From CAMEON01 sp045128275 (lineage in GTDB: Bacteria > Bacillota > Clostridia > Oscillospirales > CAG-272), in the NCBI GenBank assembly GCA_045128275.1, contig JBGVRH010000049.1, positions 20,188 to 84,187 of the forward strand: 64,000 nt of DNA, read 5' to 3'. Each line of letters starts with the position of its first letter. Position 1 is the first letter of the stretch. The translations under genes were made by a program, and so were the position numbers. The notes beneath the pieces are model-generated. The model did no database searches and was not told where the DNA came from. It saw only the letters and a program-made list of their open reading frames with translations. Shown piece by piece: positions 40,763 through 49,389 of the stretch.

Positions 40763-41131
40763 ATGATTCAGCAGGAATCTCGGATGAAGGTTGCCGACAA
40801 CACCGGTGCAAAGGAGCTCCTTTGCATCCGTGTTCTGGGCGGCACCGGTCGTCGTTACGCAAACATCGGCGATGTCGTAGTTTGCGCTGTTAAGAAGGCT
40901 GCACCCGGCGGTGTGGTCAAGAAGGGTGACGTCGTTAAGGCTGTCATCGTCAGAAGCGTGCACGGTGTTCACCGCGCAGACGGCTCTTACATCAAGTTCG
41001 ATGAGAACGCAGCCGTCATCATCAAGGAAGACAAGACCCCCAAGGGCACCCGTATCTTTGGGCCTGTCGCAAGAGAGCTCCGCGAGAAGGACTATCTGAA
41101 GATCCTCTCCCTGGCTCCCGAAGTACTGTAA
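40763..41131 (+). CDS. rplN: 50S ribosomal protein L14
   Basis: 122 residues. MIQQESRMKVADNTGAKELL and the later VIIKEDKTPKGTRIFGPVAR are diagnostic. It lies at the subunit interface and is the docking point of the silencing factor RsfS. Confidence 0.98.
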   Translation: MIQQESRMKVADNTGAKELLCIRVLGGTGRRYANIGDVVVCAVKKAAPGGVVKKGDVVKAVIVRSVHGVHRADGSYIKFDENAAVIIKEDKTPKGTRIFGPVARELREKDYLKILSLAPEVL

Positions 41132-41146
41132 GGAGGTATCGCTGAA

Positions 41147-41464
41147 ATGGCAAAGCTGCATATCAAGAAGGGCGATACCGTCGTGGTTCTCTCCGGTGAC
41201 GACAAGGGCGTCAAGGGCGAGGTCATCGCAGTATCCCCCGCTGAGGGTAAGGTCATCGTTAAGGATGCCAACATCATTCACAAGCACGTGAAGCCCCGCC
41301 GCCAGGGTGAGACCGGCGGTATCGTGGATGCCGAGAGCGCAATCTACGCATCCAAGGTCGCTATCTACTGCCCCAAGTGCGACAAGGGTGTCCGCACCCA
41401 CGTCGTTGTCGAGGGCGACAACAAGAGCCGCGTCTGCGCTAAGTGCGGCTACAAGTTCGATTGA
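41147..41464 (+). CDS. rplX: 50S ribosomal protein L24
   Basis: 105 residues. The KOW motif is in IKKGDTVVVLSGDDKGVKGE. The C-terminal half has Cys-x2-Cys twice (CPKCDKG and CAKCG), a zinc ribbon found in many clostridial L24 proteins. Confidence 0.98.
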   Translation: MAKLHIKKGDTVVVLSGDDKGVKGEVIAVSPAEGKVIVKDANIIHKHVKPRRQGETGGIVDAESAIYASKVAIYCPKCDKGVRTHVVVEGDNKSRVCAKCGYKFD

Positions 41465-41481
41465 GAAAGGAGACAGATATC

Positions 41482-42024
41482 ATGGCAAGAATCAAGGAAA
41501 TGTATACCAATGAGATCGCTCCCGCTCTCATGAAGAAGTTCGAGTACAAGAGCGTCATGCAGATCCCCAAGCTGGACAAGATCGTCATCAACGTCGGCGT
41601 GGGCGATGCCAGGGAGAACTCCAAGGCCATCGACGCTGTCATCGCTGACATCTCCGCCATCACCGGTCAGAAGGCTGTCCCCACTTACGCTCGTAAGTCC
41701 GTGGCAAACTTCAAGGTTCGTGAGGGCATGAAGATCGGCGTGAAGGTCACTCTCCGTGGCGAGAAGATGTACGAGTTCGTTGACCGTCTCTTCAACTTCT
41801 CCCTCCCCCGCGTCCGCGACTTCAAGGGTATCAACCCCAACGCTTTCGACGGCCGCGGCAACTACTCCCTCGGTCTGAAGGAGCAGCTGATTTTCCCCGA
41901 GATCGAGTACGACAAGGTCGAGAAGATCCGCGGTATGGACATCTGCTTCGTGACCACCGCCAACACCGACGAGGAAGCTCGCGAGCTGCTCCGTCTGATG
42001 GGCGCACCCTACGCAAAGGACTAA
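41482..42024 (+). CDS. rplE: 50S ribosomal protein L5
   Basis: 180 residues from ATG 41482 behind AAAGGAG. The N-terminus MARIKEMYTNEIAPALMKKF, the segment PRVRDFKGIN and the C-terminal MDICFVTTANTDEEARELL are typical. L5 binds 5S rRNA and the P-site tRNA. Confidence 0.98.
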   Translation: MARIKEMYTNEIAPALMKKFEYKSVMQIPKLDKIVINVGVGDARENSKAIDAVIADISAITGQKAVPTYARKSVANFKVREGMKIGVKVTLRGEKMYEFVDRLFNFSLPRVRDFKGINPNAFDGRGNYSLGLKEQLIFPEIEYDKVEKIRGMDICFVTTANTDEEARELLRLMGAPYAKD

Positions 42025-42040
42025 TAGGAGGTAACGGATA

Positions 42041-42226
42041 ATGGCAAAGAAGTCTATGATCAACAAGCAGCAGGCAGAGCCCAAGTTCTCTACCCGCGCT
42101 TACAATCGCTGCAAGATCTGCGGCCGTCCTCACGCTTACCTCCGCAAGTACGGCATCTGCCGTATCTGCTTCCGCGAGCTCGCCTACAAGGGTGAGATCC
42201 CCGGCGTGAAGAAGTCCTCTTGGTAA
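42041..42226 (+). CDS. rpsZ: 30S ribosomal protein S14, zinc type (type Z)
   Basis: 61 residues, the short zinc-binding form, with Cys-x2-Cys in CKICGRPHAYLRKYG and again in CRICFRELAY. Here it is the only S14 in the cluster, as in many Bacillota. It is followed by an unusually long 244-nt spacer. Confidence 0.97.
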   Translation: MAKKSMINKQQAEPKFSTRAYNRCKICGRPHAYLRKYGICRICFRELAYKGEIPGVKKSSW

Positions 42227-42470
42227 TTCAAGGGTAAAACGAATTACCCCCCACCTGTCCGAAGGCGCAAGGCCTCGGACGGGACCCCCACCTATCGGTA
42301 GGAAGACGGGCCGGATATGGCAAGCTCGCGGAGATGGCGAGACCTACCCCGGCGAGACAGTGTCGGTTGCACGCAATACGGTGCACGCCCGGTCTGCTCT
42401 TAACCCCCGATACGCCGCCACGCAACGTGGCAGCAAGATAATTGATAACTTGCATTAGGAGGAAAATAAA
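42227..42470 (+). promoter_or_regulatory. Structured spacer C between rpsZ and rpsH
   Basis: 244 nt, GC-rich, without a gene. A strong hairpin near 42255-42283 pairs GTCCGA with TCGGAC around a GGC/GCC inner stem and GCAA loop. GCCACG/CGTGGC lies at about 42417-42433, and GTGCACG/CGTGCAC-like pieces lie near 42368-42390. The size and stem density suggest a folded RNA or an mRNA processing site. AGGAGG for rpsH is at the end. Confidence 0.58.
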
Positions 42471-42869
42471 ATGCAAATGTCTGATGTTATTGCTGATATG
42501 CTCACCAGAATCCGCAATGCGAATACCGCAAAGCACGCTACTGTTGACATTCCCGCATCCAATATGAAGAAGGCGATCGCCGAGATCCTCACCGAGGAAG
42601 GCTACATCAAGGGCTACACCGTTGTTGACGACGGCAAGCAGGGCACCATCCGCGTGACCCTCAAGTACCTGCCCGGTAAGCAGAAGGTCATCCGCGGCAT
42701 CAAGCGCGTTTCCAAGCCCGGTCTGCGTATCTACGCAAGCTGCGAGGATATGCCCAAGGTCATGAACGGTCTGGGTATCGCCATCGTTTCCACCTCTAAG
42801 GGTGTTATGACGGACAAGAAGGCTCGCTCCCTCAACGTTGGCGGCGAAGTCCTGGCCTTTGTCTGGTAA
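42471..42869 (+). CDS. rpsH: 30S ribosomal protein S8
   Basis: 132 residues with DVIADMLTRIRNANTAKH and the C-terminal STSKGVMTDKKARSLNVGGE, both S8 signatures. In other bacteria S8 represses the spc part of this operon. The preceding spacer C would be a natural place for a control site here, but that is inference. Confidence 0.98.
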   Translation: MQMSDVIADMLTRIRNANTAKHATVDIPASNMKKAIAEILTEEGYIKGYTVVDDGKQGTIRVTLKYLPGKQKVIRGIKRVSKPGLRIYASCEDMPKVMNGLGIAIVSTSKGVMTDKKARSLNVGGEVLAFVW

Positions 42870-42890
42870 TTGGACAGGAGGTACAAGAAT

Positions 42891-43514
42891 ATGTCTAGAA
42901 TTGGTAGAATGCCTGTGGTTATCCCCGCTGGCGTAACTGTTCAGATTGGTGAAGGCAACCACATCACTGTGAAGGGCCCCCTCGGTACTCTCGAGAGAAC
43001 CTTCAATGAGAGAATGAGCTTCTCCGTTGAAGGCAACGAGGTTCACGTCACCCGTCCCACCGACGAGAAGCAGGACAAGAGCGTTCACGGTCTGTCCCGC
43101 GCACTTCTCCAGGATATGGTCACCGGTGTTTCCCAGGGCTATCAGAAGATCCTCATGATCATCGGTGTCGGCTACAAGGCCGTCAAGACCGGTAAGACTC
43201 TCCAGCTGTTCCTGGGCCACTCCCTGATGCCCGGAACCGGCCTGCCCCAGGAGAAGTTCATCATGCAGGATACCGACTCCATCAAGCTTGAGGTTCCTTC
43301 CGAGGACGAGATCAAGAAGGCCGGTATCGACAAGCTGACCACCGAGAAGGTCAGCTCCAGCATGATCATCGTGGTCAAGGGTATCGACAAGCAGGAAGTC
43401 GGCCAGGTCGCCGCTGTCATCCGCAGCAAGAGACCCCCCGAGCCCTACCACGGCAAGGGCGTTCGCTACATTGATGAGAACGTTCGCCGCAAGGCCGGTA
43501 AGACCGGTAAGTAA
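42891..43514 (+). CDS. rplF: 50S ribosomal protein L6 with internal insertion
   Basis: 207 residues, against the usual 178-180, from ATG 42891 behind ACAGGAGG. The N-terminus MSRIGRMPVVIPAGVTV and the C-terminus RPPEPYHGKGVRYIDENVRR are normal. About 27 extra residues lie in the second domain between LFLGHS and IIVVKGIDK (about residues 103-150), including MPGTGLPQEKFIMQDTDS. L6 sits near the sarcin-ricin loop, so the loop would be on the ribosome surface close to the factor site. Confidence 0.96.
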   Translation: MSRIGRMPVVIPAGVTVQIGEGNHITVKGPLGTLERTFNERMSFSVEGNEVHVTRPTDEKQDKSVHGLSRALLQDMVTGVSQGYQKILMIIGVGYKAVKTGKTLQLFLGHSLMPGTGLPQEKFIMQDTDSIKLEVPSEDEIKKAGIDKLTTEKVSSSMIIVVKGIDKQEVGQVAAVIRSKRPPEPYHGKGVRYIDENVRRKAGKTGK

Positions 43515-43533
43515 TTGAAAGGAGTGGAATGAA

Positions 43534-43893
43534 ATGGTAAGCAAGAAGGATAAAAACCAGGCCAGACTGAAGAGACACATCCGCATCCGCAGCAAGGTCT
43601 CCGGCACCGCCGAGCGTCCCCGTCTGGCTGTGTATCGCTCCAATGCTAACATCAGCGCTCAGATCATCGACGATGTGAAGGGCGTGACCCTCGTTGCCGC
43701 TTCTACTTACGGCGCAGGCTTTGAGGGCAATGGCAGCAACAAGGCTGCCGCAAGAGAAGTCGGCAAGATGATTGCCGAGAAGGCTATCGCACAGGGAATC
43801 ACCGAGGTCGTGTTCGACCGCGGCGGCTACCTTTATCACGGACGTGTATCGGAATTGGCTGAGGGTGCTCGCGAGGGCGGCCTGAAGTTCTGA
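43534..43893 (+). CDS. rplR: 50S ribosomal protein L18
   Basis: 119 residues. RHIRIRSKVSGTAERPRLAV and VVFDRGGYLYHGRVSELAEG are diagnostic. L18 binds 5S rRNA together with L5. It is followed by spacer D. Confidence 0.98.
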   Translation: MVSKKDKNQARLKRHIRIRSKVSGTAERPRLAVYRSNANISAQIIDDVKGVTLVAASTYGAGFEGNGSNKAAAREVGKMIAEKAIAQGITEVVFDRGGYLYHGRVSELAEGAREGGLKF

Positions 43894-44032
43894 TTGTCCT
43901 GCAGGATTTCGCGGCTCTTATGCCGCGGGTCCGCACGGAAGCCCATCCGACAAGAGGTCGGATCGGTTCGGTTTGTACACGCTCTACGGTCTTAGCCGGC
44001 CGTATGAGTAACATTTAGGAGGAAACAAAACT
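43894..44032 (+). promoter_or_regulatory. Structured spacer D between rplR and rpsE
   Basis: 139 nt without a gene, able to form at least three hairpins: CGCGGC/GCCGCG (about 43910-43926), ATCCGAC/GTCGGAT (about 43945-43965) and ACGG/CCGT near 43990-44005. It ends with AGGAGG before rpsE. Confidence 0.55.
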
Positions 44033-44536
44033 ATGGCTAACAAGTTTAATCCGGCAGAGCATGAGCTGAAGGAAACGCTCGTCGCTCTGAACCGTGTTTC
44101 CAAGACCGTTAAGGGTGGTCGTGTGGCTCGCTTCGCAGCTCTCATGGTTGTGGGCGACGAGAACGGTCACGTCGGCGTGGGTCTTGGTAAGGCTGCCGAG
44201 GTTCCCGAGGCAATCCGCAAGGGCATCGAGGATGCCAAGAAGAATATGATCACCGTCTCTCTGAAGGGTACCACCATTCCCCACGAGGTCACCGGTGAGT
44301 TTGGCGCCGGCCGCGTTATGCTCAAGCCCGCTGCCCTTGGTACCGGTATCATCGCCGGTGGCAAGGTCCGTGCCGTTCTGGAGTGCGCCGGTATCTCCAA
44401 CATTCGCGCTAAGTGCCTGCGCTCCGATAACCCCACCAACGTGGTGAAGGCTACCATCGCAGGTCTGGCAGAGCTCCGCACCGCTGAGGAGGTCGCTAAG
44501 ATCCGCGACATCCCCGTGGAGCAGGTTAAGGGTTAA
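44033..44536 (+). CDS. rpsE: 30S ribosomal protein S5
   Basis: 167 residues with VVGDENGHVGVGLGKAAEVP and ECAGISNIRAKCLRSDNPTN, the two S5 signatures. S5 takes part in decoding fidelity and mRNA unwinding. Confidence 0.98.
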   Translation: MANKFNPAEHELKETLVALNRVSKTVKGGRVARFAALMVVGDENGHVGVGLGKAAEVPEAIRKGIEDAKKNMITVSLKGTTIPHEVTGEFGAGRVMLKPAALGTGIIAGGKVRAVLECAGISNIRAKCLRSDNPTNVVKATIAGLAELRTAEEVAKIRDIPVEQVKG

Positions 44537-44550
44537 GGAGGCGTATGACA

Positions 44551-44730
44551 ATGAAGAAGGTAACACTTAAGAAGAGTCTGATCGCCGCTAAGCCCAACCA
44601 GAAGGCTACGGCTCAGTCCCTGGGTCTGCGCAAGATCGGCGACAGCATCGTCCACGCTGACGACGCCGTCCTCGCCGGCAAGATCAAGGTTCTCGCTCAC
44701 CTGGTTGCGGTCGAGACCGTTAACGACTGA
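44551..44730 (+). CDS. rpmD: 50S ribosomal protein L30
   Basis: 59 residues from ATG 44551, 9 nt after AAGGAGG; ATG 44545 is too close to that site. TLKKSLIAAKPNQKATAQSL with LGLRKIGDSI is the L30 pattern. Confidence 0.96.
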   Translation: MKKVTLKKSLIAAKPNQKATAQSLGLRKIGDSIVHADDAVLAGKIKVLAHLVAVETVND

Positions 44731-44747
44731 TAAGGAGGAGAACGAAT

Positions 44748-45191
44748 ATGAAACTCAATGAACTGAGACCCGCTGAGGGCTCCACCAGAGAGTCCTTCCG
44801 CGTTGGCCGCGGCCCCGGCTCCGGTAACGGTAAGACCGCCGGTAAGGGCCACAAGGGTCAGAACGCCCGCTCCGGCGGTGGCGTCCGCCCCGGTTTCGAG
44901 GGTGGTCAGCTCCCTCTGTACCGTAAGCTCCCCAAGAGAGGCTTCAACAACAAGTTCGCTACCGTCTACGCTACCATCAACGTTGGCGCTCTGGAGCACA
45001 AGTTCCAGGACGGCGAGACCGTGAACCTGGAGACTCTGCTCGCAAAGAAGATCATCCGCAAGGCTTGCGATGGTCTGAAGGTCCTGGGTGACGGCGAGCT
45101 CACCAAGAAACTGACTGTTCAGGCTGCCGTTTTCTCGGCAGCAGCTAAGGAGAAGATTGTAGCAGCAGGTGGACAGGCAGAGGAGGTATAA
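44748..45191 (+). CDS. rplO: 50S ribosomal protein L15
   Basis: 147 residues. MKLNELRPAEGSTRESFRVG and the Gly-rich stretch with GKGHKGQNARSGGGVRPGFE are diagnostic. Its stop is 1 nt from the secY ATG. Confidence 0.98.
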   Translation: MKLNELRPAEGSTRESFRVGRGPGSGNGKTAGKGHKGQNARSGGGVRPGFEGGQLPLYRKLPKRGFNNKFATVYATINVGALEHKFQDGETVNLETLLAKKIIRKACDGLKVLGDGELTKKLTVQAAVFSAAAKEKIVAAGGQAEEV

Positions 45192-45192
45192 T

Positions 45193-46557
45193 ATGTTTCA
45201 GACGTTAAAGAACGCGTGGAAGATTCCCGAGCTGAAAAATAAGATCCTCTTCACTCTGATGATTATCATCCTGTACCGTCTGGGCTCCAACCTGCCCATG
45301 CCTTGGGTAGATCCCTCCATGTTTGAGACCTACTTCAACGCAAGCGGCAACGCCCTGACCTGGCTGAACATGCTGTCGGGTGGCGCACTGGCACAGGCAA
45401 CTCTGTTCGCTCTGTCCGTGTCCCCCTACATCACTTCTTCGATCGTGATCCAGCTGCTGACCATCGCCATCCCCAAGTTCGAGGAGTGGGCGAAGGAAGG
45501 CGAGGCCGGCAAGAAGAAGCTCTCCGCTATTACCCGTGTGCTGACCGTGGTTCTGGCACTGGTGACCGCTATCGGTTACACCATGTTCATGAAGACCCAG
45601 GGCATGCTCACCTTCACCAGCAACACCGCGTGGGCTGAGTGGCAGAAGTGGTTCGCTTACATCGTTCTGGTTCTGACCTACTGCGCCGGTGCATCTGTGA
45701 TCATGTGGCTGGCTGAGAAGATCAATGAGAAGGGTATCGGTAACGGTATCTCCATCATCCTCTTCGCCAACATCATCGCTCGTCTGCCTGCTATGGCCGG
45801 CAGCATCTGGAGCCGTTGCTTCACCCGCTGGAACATCTTCGTGGAGAAGGAAGTTGAGAACTGGAAGGCCATTCAGATCCCCGCCGGTATCGTTTGCCTG
45901 CTCCTGTTCCTGGCTGTCCTGCTCTTCGCTGTGATCGCTGTTGTCTGGTTCTCCAACTCTGAGCGCCGCATTCCCGTCCAGTACGCCAAGCGCGTGGTCG
46001 GTCGCAAGATGTACGGCGGTCAGTCCACCACCCTGCCCCTGAAGCTGGATATGGCCGGCGTTATGCCCGTCATCTTCGCAAGCTCCATCGCTTCCATCCT
46101 GCCTACGATTGCGGGCTTCATCCCCAATTCCAAGTTCGGTCAGTTTGTGAACAACTACCTGGGGCACACCAGCTTCCCCTATATCGCGTTCCAGATCATC
46201 CTGATCATCGCGTTTGCTTACTTCTACATCATGATCTCCTTCAATCCTGTGGAAGTATCCAACAACCTGCGCAACAACGGCGGTGCCATCCCCGGTATCC
46301 GTCCCGGTAAGCCCACGGTTGACTATATCAAGAAGATCCTCAACAGAATCACTCTGCTGGGTGCCATCTTCCTCTGCGGCCTGTCCGGTATCCCCATGAT
46401 CGTCAATGCCATCTGGTATGCCATCGACGATGTGGGTATCTCCGACCTGGCCTTCAGCGGTACCTCTCTCCTCATCGTGGTCGGCGTCGCTCTCGAGACC
46501 TTCCGCGAGCTGGAGGCTCAGATGACCCTGCGCAACTACAAGGGCTTCCTTGATTGA
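45193..46557 (+). CDS. secY: Protein translocase subunit SecY
   Basis: 454 residues with ten membrane segments. MFQTLKNAWKIPELKNKILF is the usual N-terminus. SVSPYITSSIVIQLL is the conserved TM2 region, and NNGGAIPGIRPGKPT lies in the cytoplasmic loop that contacts SecA and the ribosome. It forms the channel for secreted proteins, including the exported proteins of this window. Its ribosome binding site AGGAGG is inside rplO. Confidence 0.98.
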   Translation: MFQTLKNAWKIPELKNKILFTLMIIILYRLGSNLPMPWVDPSMFETYFNASGNALTWLNMLSGGALAQATLFALSVSPYITSSIVIQLLTIAIPKFEEWAKEGEAGKKKLSAITRVLTVVLALVTAIGYTMFMKTQGMLTFTSNTAWAEWQKWFAYIVLVLTYCAGASVIMWLAEKINEKGIGNGISIILFANIIARLPAMAGSIWSRCFTRWNIFVEKEVENWKAIQIPAGIVCLLLFLAVLLFAVIAVVWFSNSERRIPVQYAKRVVGRKMYGGQSTTLPLKLDMAGVMPVIFASSIASILPTIAGFIPNSKFGQFVNNYLGHTSFPYIAFQIILIIAFAYFYIMISFNPVEVSNNLRNNGGAIPGIRPGKPTVDYIKKILNRITLLGAIFLCGLSGIPMIVNAIWYAIDDVGISDLAFSGTSLLIVVGVALETFRELEAQMTLRNYKGFLD

Positions 46558-46641
46558 TCTGCGCTCCGTCACATGATCCGCATGACCTACACGTTAACCC
46601 CTATGACACCCCCTTCAATCTGATACGGAGGAGATAACAAC

Positions 46642-47286
46642 ATGAAACTCATTCTTTTGGGCGCTCCCGGTGCCGGTAAGGGTACCCAGGCAGCCAACAT
46701 CTGCGCCAAGTACGGCATTCCCGCCATTTCCACCGGTGACGCTCTTCGCGCCGCCATCAAGGAAGGCACCCAGCTGGGCCTCGAGGCCAAGAGCTACATG
46801 GATGCCGGCAAGCTGGTTCCCGACGAGGTCGTTATCGGTCTCATCAAGGAGAAGCTGGCAAGCGATTCCTGCAAGAACGGCTTCATTCTGGACGGTTTCC
46901 CCCGTTCCATTCCTCAGGCCGAGGCGCTTGATGCCATGGGCATCAAGATGGATGTAGTCCTGAGTCTGGAGGTTGCTGACGAGAAGATCGTCGAGCGCAT
47001 GAGCGGACGTCGCGTCTGCCACTGCGGTGCCTCCTACCATGTGGCTTACCTCCCCCCCAAGACCGAGGGCATCTGCGATAAGTGCGGCGCTGAGCTTTAT
47101 ATCCGCGACGACGACGCAGAGGCTACGGTTCGCAAGAGACTGGACACCTTCCACGCACAGACCGAGCCCCTCAAGGACTTCTACGGCAACAAGGGCATCC
47201 TTGTGACCGTTCAGGGCCGCGAGGAGGTGGAGGATACCTCCGCCGCCGTTCTGGAGGCTCTGGCCGCTGTGAAGTGCGCTGACTGA
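46642..47286 (+). CDS. adk: Adenylate kinase
   Basis: 214 residues; it interconverts ATP and AMP with two ADP. GAPGAGKGTQA is the P-loop, and DGFPRSIPQAEAL is the signature. The lid has the Cys-containing zinc-binding form CHCGASYHV...CDKCG typical of Gram-positives. An 84-nt gap separates it from secY. The position between secY and map is standard. Confidence 0.97.
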   Translation: MKLILLGAPGAGKGTQAANICAKYGIPAISTGDALRAAIKEGTQLGLEAKSYMDAGKLVPDEVVIGLIKEKLASDSCKNGFILDGFPRSIPQAEALDAMGIKMDVVLSLEVADEKIVERMSGRRVCHCGASYHVAYLPPKTEGICDKCGAELYIRDDDAEATVRKRLDTFHAQTEPLKDFYGNKGILVTVQGREEVEDTSAAVLEALAAVKCAD

Positions 47287-47312
47287 TCTCAGCCACGCGA
47301 GGTTTTCATCTC

Positions 47313-48074
47313 ATGATCCAACTCAAGAATCCCGATCAGATCAAGATCATGAAGGAAGCCGGCCGTATCACGGGCGAAGCATTGCTGACCGCCCGTGACC
47401 ACGTCCGACCCGGCATCAGTACCTACGAGCTGGACCGCATCGTGCGGGAGAGCATCGAGAAGGCGGGCGCCAAACCCTCCTTCCTCGGGTACGGCGGGTT
47501 CCCCGGGAGCGCTTGCGTATCCATCAACGACGAGGTCATCCACGGAATCCCTTCCAAGAAGCGGTTCCTCGAGGAGGGCGACATCGTCAAGATCGACGTA
47601 GGTGCCTTCTACAAGGGCTTCCACGGTGACAGCGCCCGTACCATTCCCGTGGGACGGGTCAGCGATGAGGCTCTGAAGCTCATCGAGGTCACCCGCGCCT
47701 CCTTCTTCGCAGGCATTGAGCAGCTCAAGGTTGGCAATCGCCTGGGAGACGTCGGCGCCGCCATCGACGGTCTGGTCGTGGCAAACGGTTTTTCCACTGT
47801 CAAGCGTTACATCGGTCATGGCATCGGCCATGAGCTTCACGAATCCCCGGACGTTCCCAACTACGGGACACCGGGCCGCGGCACGAGACTCTGCGCCGGT
47901 CTGGTCATAGCCATTGAGCCTATGGTCAACATCGGTACCGAGACGGTTCGGGAGCTTTCCGACGGCTGGACGGTCAAGACCGCTGACGGCTCTCTGTCGG
48001 CTCACTACGAGAATACCGTAGCGCTGACGAGTGACGGTATCATCAATCTGACCCTGATCGAGAAAGATTTCTGA
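47313..48074 (+). CDS. map: Methionine aminopeptidase, type I
   Basis: 253 residues; it removes the initiator Met from new proteins. The metal ligands are in KIDVGAFYKGFHGDSA, GHGIGHELHESP, AIEPMVN and HYENTVAL. The start ATG follows GCGAGG-type weak pairing only, 26 nt after adk. Confidence 0.97.
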   Translation: MIQLKNPDQIKIMKEAGRITGEALLTARDHVRPGISTYELDRIVRESIEKAGAKPSFLGYGGFPGSACVSINDEVIHGIPSKKRFLEEGDIVKIDVGAFYKGFHGDSARTIPVGRVSDEALKLIEVTRASFFAGIEQLKVGNRLGDVGAAIDGLVVANGFSTVKRYIGHGIGHELHESPDVPNYGTPGRGTRLCAGLVIAIEPMVNIGTETVRELSDGWTVKTADGSLSAHYENTVALTSDGIINLTLIEKDF

Positions 48075-48117
48075 TCACGGTCCCATTACAACTCAGATAC
48101 AAGAGAGGAAATTCTTC

Positions 48118-48336
48118 ATGGCGAAGGATGATGTCATTGAGTTTGAAGGCGAGGTTGTGGAGGCTCTTCCCAACGCCACCTTCAAGGTGCGCCTGCCCAA
48201 CGGTCACGTGGTGACCGCCCACATCTCGGGTAAGCTGCGCATGAACTATATCCGCATTCTCCCCGGCGATCGCGTGACCATTGAGGTCTCGGTCTATGAC
48301 CTGGACAAGGGCCGCATCACCTGGAGATCCAAGTAA
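48118..48336 (+). CDS. infA: Translation initiation factor IF-1
   Basis: 72 residues forming one S1-type OB fold (DDVIEFEGEVVEALPNATFK, MNYIRILPGDRVTIEVS). It is the usual length and occupies the usual place between map and rpmJ. Confidence 0.98.
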   Translation: MAKDDVIEFEGEVVEALPNATFKVRLPNGHVVTAHISGKLRMNYIRILPGDRVTIEVSVYDLDKGRITWRSK

Positions 48337-48370
48337 TACCTGAATTTTGAGAAAGGCATGGTAATCACAA

Positions 48371-48484
48371 ATGAAAGTGAAGCCGTCCGTTAAGAAGATC
48401 TGCGAGAAGTGCAAGATCATCAAGAGAAAAGGTAAGATCATGGTCATCTGCGAGAACCCCAAGCACAAGCAGAGACAGGGTTAA
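48371..48484 (+). CDS. rpmJ: 50S ribosomal protein L36
   Basis: 37 residues, MKVKPSVKKICEKCKIIKRK through HKQRQG. The zinc ligands are Cys11, Cys14, Cys27 and His32, so this is the zinc-binding form. The TAA is at 48482-48484. AAAGG lies upstream. Confidence 0.97.
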   Translation: MKVKPSVKKICEKCKIIKRKGKIMVICENPKHKQRQG

Positions 48485-48585
48485 TTGCCTTTTTCCACCA
48501 TTAACAACACAACACACCAAAAGACCCGCCGAGAGCGGGCGCATCCTGCGGGATGAAACAAAATCACACAGAGAGGTGAACAAGT

Positions 48586-48954
48586 ATGGCTCGTATAGCT
48601 GGTGTTGATATTCCCAACAACAAGCGCGTAGAGATCGCTCTGACCTACATCTACGGCATCGGCCGCAAGAGCGCCAACGACATCCTGACCGCTACCGGTA
48701 TCAATCCCGATACCCGCGCTAAGGATCTGACCGAGGACGAGATTGCTAAGCTCCGTGATGAGATCGAAAAGTCCTACACCGTGGAGGGTGATCTTCGCCG
48801 TGAGGTGTCTCTGAACATCAAGAACATGGTTGAGATCAACTGCTACCGTGGCATTCGTCACAGAAAGGGCCTGCCCGTCAGAGGTCAGCGCACCAAGACC
48901 AATGCCAGAACCCGCAAGGGTCCCGCAAAGACCATTGCGAACAAGAAGAAGTAA
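48586..48954 (+). CDS. rpsM: 30S ribosomal protein S13
   Basis: 122 residues. MARIAGVDIPNNKRVEIALT, TYIYGIGRKSANDIL and the basic tail VRGQRTKTNARTRKGPAK are diagnostic. A 101-nt gap before it holds two small hairpins (CCCGC/GCGGG and GCATCC/GGATGA-like). Confidence 0.98.
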   Translation: MARIAGVDIPNNKRVEIALTYIYGIGRKSANDILTATGINPDTRAKDLTEDEIAKLRDEIEKSYTVEGDLRREVSLNIKNMVEINCYRGIRHRKGLPVRGQRTKTNARTRKGPAKTIANKKK

Positions 48955-48970
48955 AGGAGTGGCATAACCA

Positions 48971-49369
48971 ATGGCAAAGAACGATAAGTCCAAGGGCATT
49001 AAGAAGCGCCGCGAAAGAAAAAATATTGAAAAGGGTACTGTGCATATTCAGTCCACCTTCAATAACACCATCGTTACCATCACCGATGTGAATGGCAACG
49101 CCATCTCCTGGGCATCCGCCGGTGAGCTCGGCTTCAAGGGCTCCCGTAAGTCCACCCCCTTCGCCGCACAGTCCGCTTCCGAGACCGCTGCCAAGATCGC
49201 AGTGGATCACGGTCTGAAGTCTGTTGAGGTTTACGTGAAGGGTCCCGGCGCCGGCCGTGAGTCCGCAATCCGCGCACTGGAGACTGTGGGTCTGCAGATC
49301 ACCCTGATCCGCGACGTGACCCCCCTGCCCCACAACGGTTGCAGACCCCCCAAGCGCAGACGTGTCTAA
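48971..49369 (+). CDS. rpsK: 30S ribosomal protein S11
   Basis: 132 residues with VHIQSTFNNTIVTITDVNGN and the terminal HNGCRPPKRRRV. S11 forms part of the platform and the mRNA exit. Confidence 0.98.
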   Translation: MAKNDKSKGIKKRRERKNIEKGTVHIQSTFNNTIVTITDVNGNAISWASAGELGFKGSRKSTPFAAQSASETAAKIAVDHGLKSVEVYVKGPGAGRESAIRALETVGLQITLIRDVTPLPHNGCRPPKRRRV

Positions 49370-49389
49370 TTCATAGGAGGATTAAGAAC

